Source: Gordionus sp. m RMFG-2023 (taxonomy: Eukaryota > Nematomorpha > Gordioida > Chordodea > Parachordodidae). Taken from it: 64,000 bases of DNA. Location: contig NC_088777.1 of NCBI RefSeq assembly GCF_954871325.1, positions 41,269,366-41,333,365 on the forward strand. Reading direction: 5' to 3'. The notes below the pieces were generated by a model, which was given only the letters and a program-made list of their open reading frames with translations, was not told the origin of the DNA and did no database searches. Positions 22,420 through 34,986 of this stretch are shown piece after piece. The translations under genes and the position numbers were made by a program. How positions within the stretch are numbered: the first letter of the stretch is position 1; the number at the start of each line of letters is the position of its first letter.

Positions 22420-24125
22420 CTTGATTAGCACCTGAAATAAACAATTAAATTCAAAAATATTAGTAATATATTTTAACAAAATAAATTTTTGTAAAATAAG
22501 AAATAATGGTCGATCATTTTTTAATAGGAAAATGAAATAAGAACTCTGATTCCATAATTGAGACATGCATTATTTCATAGGGTTGACAAAAAACAGGATT
22601 TTTTGTGTGATTATATTACAATTTTTTTTATCAAGTTTTATTTTATAATTTTTTCTAAAATAATATATGTCCTGGATAAAAATTGACCCCCAACATAAAA
22701 TTATTAATTGAACACATATTCATTTTATTGCATTAAGCATCTGTTTTTCTGTAAAATTTATGAATAAATTGAAGATATATTGGAATACTATCATATATCA
22801 ATATTTAATATGCCCATAATAATTAATTGATTTAAATCGGGATTTTTATTAAAAAAAAAATCAATTAGATGACAATTCTATTTCATATATTATATGCTAC
22901 CCATTTATTTTATTTTGTTAAACTGTTTACAGCGACTTCGCTTTAATAATTTTCGGAAATATTATTAACTTATCTTATTAAGGGTGTAGTCAAAATTTTA
23001 TTTTTTTAAAAATGAATTTATTATTGAAATTTACAAATTCGAGTTTAGACGCATAATATATAAATGCGAGAATTAATTAATTTTTTTAAAATTTTTTGGA
23101 ATTGGACGCACATTAATATTCACGACTTATATATGAATGTTTAATAAATTTAAATTAAAAATATACCCGATTTAGAGGTTTTAAATAGTGTACCTGTGAT
23201 AAGATTGTGAATAAGGCCCGAATTTAAAATTTAAAAAATGGAGTATAAACTCAAGAAGTTGATTTTCTTTTTTATATAGGCAACAGTCCATGCATATTAG
23301 TACTATCAATTTTTTTAGAATGTGAACCCAAATAATTTATTTATGTAAAATTAAAAACAAGGATAAATTTCTTTAAAAAAATTGCTGATTATTCAATAAT
23401 TAAATATAATTTTTATTACAATTTTCATCATTTTTAAAGTTCATTTATTTAACTATTTTAAAGTTTTAAGGTTAGACACCTTTTTTAGTAAATATTATTT
23501 GACCTTTCATAATTGTTATCAATAATCTATTTTTTCTATGTCCATTAAAATTTAAAATTTGTTCAAAACATACGAATATTAGTAAAACCATCATTAGTAA
23601 TTAAACTTTAAAAAAAACAAAAGAAAAACATCTATAATTTTTAAAAATAATATTTTATTTTCGTAATAAATACTAAACAGGAAAGTTTATTGTAAATTTT
23701 TATATATAACTAATCAATAAGAATTTAAATTTAAGCCTGTGTCAGAGACAGAAGAAACCATGTAAACCAAAAGATTGACTAAAACATTTAATTTCATTTT
23801 AAAATTAAACATACTGGAATTTTTAAATTTTTCAGAGATGTGAACCTGAACCCGGACCCTAAACCCTCGTATTTTGACTGTACTTGAACCCGGACCCTAA
23901 CCCTTTTAAAAGTGGAGGGTCCAAGGGTTCTAGGTGTAATAAAAAAAATTTAAAAATAATATATTTTTAAAAAAAGAATATAAATTTTTTTAAAATTTTA
24001 TTAACTCTTTTTCGTGGAATTATTTATTTTATTTTGGCGTTTTTCTTTCAATTTTCTTCATGGACTTCCATTTTATTTAGAGATTGATATCATAAGTTAT
24101 TTTCTAGTGTAGGTAACAGAAATAC
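22420..24125. other. Intergenic, no gene recognised
   Basis: A/T-rich 5' flank of the ACE-like gene. A patch at 23836-23935 repeats GAACCCGGACCCTAA twice and resembles a patch at about 29165-29240, probably the end of an undelimited repeat. Confidence 0.35.
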
Positions 24126-24129
24126 GTTG

Positions 24130-26068
24130 ATTATTTTGAAAATGAATTATTTTGTAGCGAAAGTAATAATATTTTAATTTAAATGATAATGCACAACACG
24201 TTGGTCCTCAATTTGTATGATGTTAGATCGATTATTAATTTTGAAAGATATTTATAATGATTTTATTATATGAACATTTGAAGTCATTTTGTCGGAAGAT
24301 GATTGGTGCCAAATAAAGGACCTTACTAGTGTATTAGTTCCTTTAAAAATAACAACATTAAGATTACAATCAGAACAATTATGTTTATCTGATTTTGGCA
24401 TATGGATTAGTTGCTGATTAGATTTAGAAAATTTACAGTCCTTTTCATACGAAATATTAGAAAACATGAAAATTCTAGAGCAACAATATTTGCAAAATAG
24501 TGTTGTATACGCTTCTATATATTTAGGCTCTCGATATAAACTTCTATTGGATATTGAGCAAAATCAAATTTAAGGATTTAGAAGAAGAAAATATAAACGA
24601 CCAATCCAAATCATAAAACTATATGGTGGCTATAGCCTCCTTTTAGATTACATGATGGAAGCTAGATAAGTAATCGATAAAATTTTTGAGATATTGAATT
24701 TCTAAAAGATTATCTTCCATTTTTAATGATATATAAACGACTACACAGATGACCATTATTTCTTATCTAAAATATGCAATCATATGCTCTCAGCAGCTAT
24801 AGTAATAATCTTAAATTACATAGTCAAAAATAATAGATGCTGGTTAATTTGCAGTCATAGCCATGACACTCACGATGGTAACCCATATCAGAATTAATTA
24901 TGTTTGATAAATTGATAAAACAAAAACAGTAAAAATCTTTAGAAGAAATTATACAAATATATTGAAGTTTTGAGTTATTTACACGGCAAGGATGCCTTAT
25001 TAGAAATTAAACATTTTGTAACTATAAAATAAGAACCAGAGTGATATGATGAAAGTAATTAAGATTTTATATATTGTCGCACCGCCTTTAGTTGGTATAT
25101 TATATCTTAAAATAATAATAGATTGTAATAATATCAAAAATATATTCGTATTAAAAATTTAACTCAAAACTGTTTTTCAAAGAAGAAAAAAATAGCTTTC
25201 CTAAAAACACGTAAAAAAAGGAGAAGAAAAGATATCTAATTTATTGTACATACATTGTGGATTGAATAATAAGAAGGTTAATTTTAATAATATATTTAAT
25301 AAATAGATTGCGTTAAATAATTGAATGCAAATTGTTACTTAAATTTATTATCAAAAGCATTTATTAATAAAATTTTAAAATTATTAACTGTAATATATTA
25401 TATAACTGTCAAATATGTCTGTAAAAGTGGCATTTTACCTAATATTTTATAAATAATTATATATAATAAAGGATTATAAACTATTTATCTACTTACTTCT
25501 TATAAATAAATATCATATACTCATCTGGATTTGGACCTTGAAAATAATTTTAGGAAGAGACATGATAATTAAATTTAAAAATAAAAATGTAGTTGATTAG
25601 TGATTTTGAACTCGGCTAATTACAATATTAAATTTGTTAATTTTCAATTAATAAATGATTATATTTATTTAATTAAGGTTATATAATAATTTCAATCATA
25701 AAAGTCAATTAAGTTTCAACTGTTAATGCTAAATTAATATTTAGTGAGTGATTTTATTATATTTTTAACACAGAATTTGATTGCAAGCTGACAGAGTGAA
25801 CATATAATTTATATGTATAATCTAATCTAATAATTAAGATACTATTCATAATAAAAGTTTAGTTTTATTAATTTTTAAATAATAAAATTAAATCTATATA
25901 TTACTAAATAGAATTATAAAAGAAATCGTTCAGGGGGCAGTTAAAAAAAATTATTTTAGTTCAAGGGGATATTAAAGAGCAATTAAAAAAAAAATTTTTG
26001 CTTCAGGGGCTATTCAAATTTTTCAGGGGGCTCAAGCCCCTTCACTTCCCCTCCTAGCGACGTCACTG
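24130..26068 (+). mobile_element. Decayed hAT transposon of the CAGTGGCGTCGCTAG-end family
   Basis: The right end, CTAGCGACGTCACTG (ending at 26068), matches the ends of the elements at 39531-41436 and 42072-45769, and about 1.4 kb upstream of it aligns with 39.9-41.4 kb. Between about 24272 and 24572 the + strand reads a hAT transposase middle section (KDLTSVLVPLKITTLRLQSE, LCLSDFGIWISC, YLGSRYKLLLDIE) with one or two stops. The left end was not found. This copy keeps the coding part that the other two have lost. Confidence 0.65.
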
Positions 26069-26639
26069 CCAATAACACCCTCTCACTCCCTTACAATTTT
26101 TCTAAAATTACAGTCTTCATAAATACCCCACTCCTCAACCTTCAGTGCTAATATCGATCTTTTCATACTCCCTCCCCTTTCCCGTCTGTAGGTTCCTGGG
26201 TATGACAATCGGTGCTGAGTCCTATAAATATGCTTAATTCATCCGTGGATAACACCGTTACAAGCTTTTATTTAGTATGATATAGCCCTCAATGCCTATT
26301 AGCAGTATTATTTTTCTTTTATTAAATCAAGGCTTTTATAATCACAGTTTGCAAGTTCCCTAAAATATGTTTAACAAAACGGGTAAAATTACTTTCTTTT
26401 ATGAAGAATTATAAGGGCAAGGAAGGTTAAGAGGTGAAATTATTTCCCAAAACCTTGTTATTTAGAATCCTGATAACACATGGTATTGGTAATATAAAAA
26501 AGTTTCTACAAGTTAAAATTTTTTTGTAATAACGTTGCCTTTTTTTAGTTTAATTTCCAAAATAACCTATTTTAGCTAACATTTTCAAAATGACCCTTTC
26601 TTATAGCCTAAAATTTATAAAATTTACCTTTTTTGAGTA

Positions 26640-26735
26640 TAAAAAAATATTTTATAATTTTCAGAAGGTCCTTTGATATTTTCAGGGGGCTCAAGCCCCT
26701 GACCTCCCCCCCCCCCCCCACCTTTAGTGCCGCTA
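26640..26735. repeat. Fragment of the same hAT family end
   Basis: CAGGGGGCTCAAGCCCCTGACC followed by a run of 14 C, matching the subterminal CAGGGGGCTCAAGCCCC of the elements at 25.9-26.07, 41.4 and 45.7 kb. A solo fragment upstream of the DRAM-family gene. Confidence 0.55.
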
Positions 26736-26938
26736 CTACATTTTTATTACTTGTTATATGAATTATTTGACAGATCATATATTATGTGCCATATATTAGT
26801 ACAAATCAGACAAGTTACTTGGTGGTTATCACGAACATTTCTATGTGTAAACAAGCCAAACTCAAAAGTTATGATCTAGTCAATCCTAATATCAACTTCA
26901 TCTTTAATGTGTATTCTTTCGATATTAATTAAAATTTA

Positions 26939-29900
26939 ATGCCGGTTATAATCGATTATGGCATACACTTATTGCCAATTGCTATTTTAATTCTATTACC
27001 AGCTACTATACTAATTACCTATAGTATTGCTGTATCACTTAAGCATGTTACTCCAAGTTTTTATTATATATTTTTTAACTCTAATAAAAATATATAAATA
27101 GCCGGCCTTCCTTACATTAGTGATACTGGTACATTTTCTCCTGAAAGTTGTATTTTTGGACAATTATTAAATATGATTGGTTTTTTAATTGCGATCTTTG
27201 TCCACACTAGATATAATCAAGTCAAAATTTTTAATAAAATATTGAATCAAAGATCAAAAATTTATTGTGATAGGCTTAATTTATTAAGTTTGGTGTCAGG
27301 AATAATGTCTGCCTTAGGTTTTTATTTTTATAAATTTTTCAAATTATAATATTTTTTTATAGGACTTAGTTTAGTTGCAAATTTCCAAGAGACTAATGTC
27401 ATAATAATTCATGTCATTGGAGCTTATTTAATTTTTGGAATAGGGGCTTTTTATTTGATCTTGCAAACATATTTTACTTACAAACTTCATATAGTTAATT
27501 CTATATATATTAAAACATCCAGAGTCATTGCTAATATAATCATATGTCTCTCATTTGTTTTAGTTATTTTGGGTGCAATTTTGGCTGGGAGAAATCCTTT
27601 AGAACTTCCTGCTCACCATAAATGGACTCCAGGTTTTAAATTTAATTATATTTATAATTATAATTATTATAATAATGAGATTGATTTTTGTTTGGAAAAT
27701 TTTATTAAAGTTTATTTGAACTATATAAATAAAATTTCAATATTGATTATATAAGGAGTCATTCCATAACAAATTGACCAAAATAAACATTTCGAACCAA
27801 TGAAAAAATGGAGCTTGAAATGATAATTATTCATGTTGTAAATTATAAAAAAATTTAAACTTTAGCTCAAATAGATTAGGAGTAATGAATTATCCAAATA
27901 TAGATCAACTTTGCCCATCTAAAACTTGTCCCATTATGGTTTTTTGGGCTAGCCTAATCCAAAACAAGTTTACAACCAGGATGTCTCACCCCACCCTTTG
28001 CATAGACTGATCTGGCCCATGATTACTTTTTATGATGAAAAAGTCATAAATTTTATCCAGATTTTAAAAAAATCATGGCTGGCTCAAAAATATTTAGTGT
28101 AATTGAAAGATATTTTAAAAAAGTTTGACTTACTTTTTTTTTAAAGTCAGCCCAGCTTGACAGTTGGATGTGGGCATCATTTTGGTTTAAACATATTAGA
28201 TAAAAATCCTTAAGTAACAAATTTAAGTGCCTTTGAAATTCTTATTAAAATTACCATAAATAAAATTTTAAAATTGTCAGTGTTGTGGTATTTCTGGTAA
28301 AATCGAAATAATTTTTTTCTAGAAGTGCTTCATTGATGACAAAATTCACAAGCTGAATCGCATACCACATATCTTTTGCAACATCTATCTAATACTTATT
28401 TTTTAAAATTGGACTTAAATGCATTTAGCTCCCTCAAGGGAGATCACTTCCTCTGCAATACATGCCTAGAATGTTCCTCTTTTATATGTCCAATAGCTAG
28501 GGTTGGCAAAGTTTGTGATTTTTTTAAAAATCAAAAATTGATTTAAATCGCGATTTTTTGATTTAAATGATGATTTAACAAATTTAGATCAAAAAAAAAT
28601 CATACATTATATTTTTTTTTACCTTAGTATAATATTTCTTTGTAAGTAAAAAGTTAATGCTTTAGGAGATCCGGACAGGAAATTATTGAAAAAATATATA
28701 TTGATTAGTCATGAGCCAATTTAATATTTTTTTTAATGAAAATCCAACTATATCAAAAATTGATAATATGTGCAAACTGTTTAAAAAAATTTAACTAGTT
28801 GATATCAGTGAATTGGAAGGAAAATCATTTATTTTCTAAAATGAATACTATTTCGATAATATATGTCTAAACCTTTGTTCCTTCTATAAGCAGAATCTTC
28901 AGACTTAATATTTTTCTGGATAAAATATTGAGTTGGCCATTTTTAAAAATCGGCTCAAAACCAAAAATTCTTTTAATTTTAACATCTAGATTTTGGTAGT
29001 TATCATGATAGTTCTCTTACAAAATTTAAAAAAACAAATAAAATATTATTTTTTAAATTGTATTTCATTATTCTAATTATAATTATGAAATTATTTTTTG
29101 GTAAATGCTAAAAAAACTGATGTTTTTGTTATTTTTACTAAATTTTATAAGTTTTTTTCTGTACTGTTAACCTGAACCGGGTTCAGAGACATTTCATTGA
29201 ACCAGAACCCTTTTTTTAGAATGAGGGTTCACAGCCCTGTATTTCTAAAATAATCTAAATCTTTGTCTTTCCTTATATTATGTATTTTGATTAAATTGTA
29301 AATAAGTTATTAAAAATATTGATTTAAATCTGTTGTAATGGAGAAAATCTAAAATAAAAGGAAGAAACAAATTAGTATAATTAAAAACAAATTTAATGGA
29401 GAAAATCTAAAATAAAAAGGAAGAAACAAATTAGTATAATTAAAAACAAAATTAATAAAACATTTTAAGATATTTAAAGAAAAGAAATTATATGCAAAAA
29501 ATAAAAAGTGAATAAATCCAAATTGTTAAACTTTTTAAGTATGAAAAATCTACAATTATCACGCGTTTTCATCTCATTTGCATAGTCTAAGACTTCAATA
29601 ATTAAGTAACAATTTTAATAAAACATTATTTTTGTTTGAATATTATCACAATTTGAATAATAGATAACAGACTAATACAACAAAATCACTGATTTTTTTA
29701 AAAAAAATGGGGTGATTTAAATCAAATTGATTTTTATTTGCCAACCCTACCTATAGCTTACCATCCTTTTTAAAGTTTCACAAGCGATGAATTAATTAAA
29801 ATCCCATCTATCATTTTTGATTTCACTTCACTCCAACTAGGCTTCACATTAATCATAAAAAGTCAGAATATTTATGCCTATCAACTTATATCCCATCCCG

Positions 29901-32889
29901 GAAAACTTTTCTATAGTCGAAAAATCTAACTACTCATATAGGATACCTATTGGATTTAGCGAGAATTTCTTGACCAAATTCGACTGAATTCAGAAAATCC
30001 TCGTTTTTTACCATCTCATCATTCATACTTTCTCCTTAAAAATTTCCTATACATTCCAAAAATATGCATGCCTTTCCTTTTGCTCCTCTCTCCCAGACAT
30101 GTTATTAGATTTAAAATTTAAAGTTAAAATTAGGGCTGTGCCGATCCACATATTTTTCACCGATCCGATATTGCTTCAAACCCGATCCGATATTTTTACT
30201 GATTTTTAATCACCCCCCGTTTGAACCAAATGTAATTAAGAAATCAATATTTTTTATGCAAAAAATCTAATTATGAATTTAATTTAATTTTTTTATTTCT
30301 ACAATTAAGACTAATAAAAAAATATATATTTAAATCCATTTTATATTGGTATGAATTATATAATATTTCCATAATTCAGATACCATATTTAAAAAAATTC
30401 TTTTATTTAAAGTATAAATAAAAAAAATTGGCGTTATTTAAAAAGATTTAAAATAAATAAAACTTTAGATGTTCCTTTCTATTTTTATAAAAAAAACTTT
30501 TAAAATACTATAAATCTATTTTTAAAAAGAAATAGAATTAAATAATTATTTAGAAAATATTATAATGTAAAATAAATATAAATAAAATAAAATAAAATAA
30601 CAAAAAAAAGAAAAGTAAAAAAATCGGATCGGGTTTTTACAGGTATCGGTACGATCCAATATATTCGGAAAACGCTAAATATCGGTACCGATCCGATCCG
30701 ATATTTAATATCGGCACAGCCATAGTTAAAATCTCCCTTGAAACAATAATCAAACCTTAAATTCCACCAGTTGCTGGCAAGCTACTCTTGCAAGTAAATT
30801 AGACCTATGAAAGTCACCCAAACACTCGCCTATCTTTCAGACAACAAGACTGGGACTTACCCTTATTTCAGAATTCTGTTTTTAGGGCGCCCTCTATATT
30901 TAACTCATAGATCACCTCAATAAATCAAAATAATATTTCTTCAACATTTCAACTCAGGTCATATGACTTGAGGCCATCTTAAGTTCCAACTTGCTTCTTT
31001 TCAACGGAGAACTTTAATTAGGAATTCGATTATTGCCAGAGCTCTTCGCTCAGCCAATATCCCATCGACGTTGGAGCTCGTATATTTAATTTCGGAGACA
31101 TTATTAAGCCTGATGGAATGACACTCATTTAATGGAGCAACGGAATCCTGCTTTCCTGTTAAACATCCGTTGATCGTTTTTAAAAAAATTAATAAATATA
31201 GTAGGGATGTACCGATATTTTATATCGGGATCGGGCCGATATTTCGCTCATTTTAAAATATCGGTTATCGGCAAATATTATAAAATTTTCCGATCCGATA
31301 TAAAATGGCGCTTTTAACAAAATTTAAAAAAAGTTATATCTAAAAAACAATTTATTTTTATAAATAAAATCGAAATACATTTTTATGTTTAATTTTTTTA
31401 ATAGAAATAATTAGTTAATAAACATTCTGCAATATAGTTATTTTTTTTCGCATTCTGTTTAAAAAAGTGTTCATTAATCTCTTCAGTATCTGTTTTTAGT
31501 GATGCTAGTGATATTAACAGTCCCCATCACCGCCGACATATCTCTGATATAAAAAGAAATCTTCGATATATTAATTTTAAACATTAATTTCAAATTTCAT
31601 AATATATTTTTTTATTACTAATTATGTAAATAGATTAATGTTATTACTTATTATATAAATAATAGCAATTGAATTTAATATAAACTATAACTGACCATTA
31701 TAATATATTTAAATGACATATGTTATGGTATAGTAAAATTATAGATGTTGTACTAATAAAAAGTATATTAAAAATTAAAACCGGTATCTTTGCAGAATAC
31801 AAAATTAGATATGATATCGGATCGGTTATCTTCCGATATCAATTTAATATCTGAAATATCGGATCGGATCGGCCCAAAAAGTGGTATCGGTACACCCCTA
31901 AAATATAGTAACATACCTAATATCACTTTAATCCACATTATTTCGGCACAATCGGTGCTTTCGGATCCAAAGCTCGGGATTTTTTTCAAAACTAGGCCAA
32001 AAATTATGTCTAATTTTGGGTGAGTAATGGTAATTTTGAATAAATACTGGAGAAATAAATATCATTTTATAGAAATATAAGAGTTTAAATATGAATATGA
32101 TACTAATAAACATGTTTAGTAGGCTTCATAGTCTAAAAAGACGCCTTTATCGGATATTACATTTTTTAAATGGAAATACACGACACTGTAGATTTTGAAA
32201 TCTTATTTATGATATTTCTTTTTAAAGAGAATTTCAAGGGTTACAAAATAATATATAATTTTGGACTAGGGAAAATATTTATCGAGTGATTTGAAATTCG
32301 CTAAACCAACATGATTTATACGAATTTTACAACATATTTAACTATGCCATTTTCATTCTTCTTAAATGGTGATATCCGAACTATGATACGGATTACAATA
32401 CCTGTTTAAGATAAGTTACTCCAAATTTTTTTTTAGAATCTATATTCGTATTCTTTTAAAATAATTATTTTGAATCCCAGTAATGAGTATCGTAATAAAT
32501 CTCCCAAAATGAGTGTGATATTAAATTAATTGACATTTTTTAAATTTATTTCCATTAAATTATTATAATTAAAAGTAGATTACTAGCTTATAGACATAAC
32601 ATGAAATTATTTTTTAGGATCCAAAGGTTATAGATGGCATGTTATCAGTGCTCTCTCCGAATGGGCTTTAGCTTTTGCATTCCTGCTTTACATGGGATCT
32701 TTTGTTTCCGAGTTTAGGGCATTAGAATGGGATTTTCCTCAGATTAAAATAAGAATTGAATACGAACCGTTATTATACGTTGGGACATTGAATATTAATC
32801 AACCTCGCTCAGAGCCAGAATATTCTAACGACTATCAAAATATTGGTGGTGATCCTTTTCTAGCAAACAAAATAAATCATGTTGTGTAA
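26939..32889 (+). CDS. DRAM/Frag1-family multi-pass membrane protein, complete
   Basis: DRAM proteins are six-helix membrane proteins of lysosomes and endosomes that modulate autophagy. Four exons join in phase: 26939-27056, 27102-27317, 27363-27632 and 32618-32889, for 291 residues (human DRAM1 238, DRAM2 266). The start ATG is preceded by an in-frame TAA in the same exon. Exon 2 carries the hallmark LPYISDTGTFSPES (human LPYISDTGTTPPES). Exon 3 has GLSLVANFQET (human GMGIVANFQEL) and the conserved HKWTPG. Exon 4 has YRWHVISALSEWALAFAFLLY (human YVYHVVSAICEWTVAFGFIFY) and a hydrophilic C-tail of about 60 residues. Hydrophobic segments fit six helices. The first two introns are 45 nt each; the third is 4985 nt and holds three MITEs and LINE remains. 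Orthology to DRAM1 or DRAM2 cannot be decided by eye. Confidence 0.9.
28498..29749. mobile_element. Non-autonomous hAT element with TAGGGTTGGCAAA ends
   Basis: A 1252-bp element with inverted ends TAGGGTTGGCAAA / TTTGCCAACCCTA. The flanks CCAATAGC (28490-28497) and CCTATAGC (29750-29757) agree at 7 of 8 positions. Terminal 80 bp carry GATTTAAATC palindromes on both sides. The interior holds a truncated copy of the 18893 repeat (about 28845-28960) and a tandem duplication (29339-29454). No transposase. Located in DRAM intron 3. Confidence 0.82.
29339..29454. repeat. 58-bp tandem duplication
   Basis: Two adjacent near-identical copies beginning ATGGAGAAAATCTAAAATAA, inside the hAT element 28498-29749. 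Probably replication slippage. Confidence 0.85.
30131..30724. mobile_element. hAT MITE with TAGGGCTGTGCCGAT ends
   Basis: A 594-bp element with inverted ends TAGGGCTGTGCC / GGCACAGCCATA and a perfect 8-bp target duplication GTTAAAAT (30123-30130 and 30725-30732). CCGATCCGATA motifs are repeated near both ends. No open frame. It appears to split a LINE remnant. Confidence 0.88.
30733..31193 (+). pseudogene. LINE ORF2 C-terminal remnant
   Basis: A patch of higher GC between two MITEs. The + strand reads QDWDLPLFQNSVFRAPSIFNS, matching the segment (Q..WD.PL) after the reverse transcriptase in one LINE group. Further on comes IIKPDGMTLI, a stop, then WSNGILL, matching the endonuclease-like C-terminus (RPDG.T..PW..G+.L.WD). 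Stops and frame changes are present. Similar patches at 29760-30120 may belong to the same copy. A related fragment is at 34880-38345. Confidence 0.6.
31202..31900. mobile_element. hAT MITE with TAGGGATGTACCGATA ends, copy 1
   Basis: A 699-bp element with inverted ends TAGGGATGTACCGATA / TATCGGTACACCCCTA and a perfect 8-bp target duplication AAATATAG (31194-31201 and 31901-31908). Subterminal ATCGGATCGG repeats. No transposase; the open frames within are translations of the repeats. Copy 2 is at 55828-56424. Confidence 0.9.
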
Positions 32890-34875
32890 GGACCACATAA
32901 ATATTGGTGGAAATCGTATGAGTAAAACAATGATTTAAATTTGAATTCATGACTCAATGATCTGATCACAATGAAGAAAAAAGAAGTAGTGAATATCATA
33001 TTTTTTTTAAAAAACTATTTAAATTAAAATTTAAATGTCTTTTAATTTTAAACATTTGTTTATAATCTTTAATATAATCAAATGACCATTTTATATTTAT
33101 TTATGAAATATATATGCGCAGTTTTTAATTTGTTTTTGCTCGATCTCATAGTTCAATGTGTTTACCTTAGGAAAAGTTATTTGGTTCTAATAACAAATAC
33201 AATAATATTCATATTTAATAGCATTCAAAGAATAAAAAAAAAATTATGTTCCTCTAAATTATGTCCCCACACATTTCTATCGTTCACGAAATCATTCATT
33301 ATGTTTAAGCAAGCAATTTAATCCTTTGAATTTTCAACAGGCTCAGCCATCAGGGAGATTTAGGGTTCAGGGTTATTTTATTTATTGAATAAAATCACAT
33401 TATTACAATCGATAAAATATATTATATAATTTAATATACTCATGGATGTAAAAGAAAAAAAACAAGTTATAAAAAAATTATGAAATTGGAAAATTTTCAA
33501 CAAAATATTGGCAAATTATATTTTCTAAAATTAGTTAATAATAAAAAGTAATTGAAACCGAAAAAAAGATTTTTTTTCATTTCTATACGAAATAAGATAT
33601 TTCATTATATCGTTCATTAATAATATTACTTACTTAAGTATTTCCCGAGTAATGATATATTGCTATTAACACCCAGGGATGTTAATTTTTATTATAAGAA
33701 ATTTCCAATAAATTTAAGGAAAAATCGGAAAACAAGGGATACTTCATTAAAAAAAATCTACTATTCAATATTGAATTTTTTTAGTTTTCATATAAAGGAA
33801 GTGGTCTATTATTATGAATGAATTATAATTTAATTTCAATTGCTTGTCTTTATTTTTTTAAGGAGATTTCAAATCAAATCTTAAACATCAAGAATTAAGC
33901 AATTAATCATTCTAGCGCTACTATCTATTTAAAATGGCGCCCTGTTAGAAATTAGTTTTCCTACCTTTTCGTTTTAAAAAAATCCCATTTTGAAACTTAA
34001 AGTTTCGTCATTCTTTAATCGTATCGTATCGCCCTTTCATCTGTTTCCTCTCACTTCCATCAAGCTGGGTAAAAAGGAGTTTGAATAAATATTTACGGTT
34101 TATTTTCTAGTAATCTATTAATATGAATAAGCTTGTTAGTTATTTTGAGTATAATTTGAAGTCTTATTCAATTAATGTAAAGAAAAAATTAAAAATTTTA
34201 AAGTTATACAGGCAAAAATTTTATTTTTAATAGGGAGACCAAAAAGTTATAAGGTTTATATACAAACGAAATTTAAGAATCCGTTAAATCAAAAATAACT
34301 TAACTACTATGATAATTATCTTAAAATCATCAGTATCATTTAGGACTATGAATTGACACTCTTACTCTCATAAAATTATTAATAAAACTGAAAATTTAAA
34401 ACTTATTAATTATTAAGCCTCTATATGACATGCTGATCTCAAAAAGTTTTTATAAGGATTGTATATAAATTAAATTTAAAAAAATCATAAATATTATAAA
34501 TTAAATTAAATTTACTTTTAAAATACTTTAGCAATTACAATTTACTTTGTTCATTAAGCTATTAACTTATGCTAAAAATATTTTTGAAAGATATTTTATA
34601 TATAAATTCAATCACATGTTTGAATCAAACATGTGATAAAACTGGGTACATAATTTGAAAGTTGAATGAATAAAAATAAAAAACATTTTTTCAAATGATT
34701 AATGTGTTCATTTTATAAAAAGAAAAAAACAATATAAAAATTGTGGAAATTTCCAGGAAAATTCAAAACTTGTCATTTTTCTTGGAAAATTTTCTCTAAG
34801 TTACATTCCTATTAACACCTCTTTAAATTTCTCCAATCATTTCTTTTAAATAACCGATTTATATATTTTTTCTCC
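32890..34875. other. Intergenic, no gene recognised
   Basis: A/T-rich 3' flank of the DRAM-family gene. A slightly GC-richer patch at 33915-34080 (with ATGGCGCC) gives no open frame of note. A short inverted repeat (CACATGTTTGAATC and its complement) lies at 34614-34635. Confidence 0.35.
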
Positions 34876-34986
34876 AATACACTATGCAACCTACCCGTTC
34901 AACCTAACGCCATACGCGGTCTAAACTGCACCCGCAGCCAAGGTCGCCATCTCCGGCATAAAGCAATTAATAAAATCATACATAAC

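Noticed and set aside
31768-32113. Three overlapping open frames on both strands
   Set aside because: They are translations of the inverted ATCGG repeats of the MITE 31202-31900 and its flank.
33082-33321. 79-codon + strand frame downstream of the DRAM-family gene
   Set aside because: Hydrophobic, A/T-driven composition, no splice context and no family resemblance.
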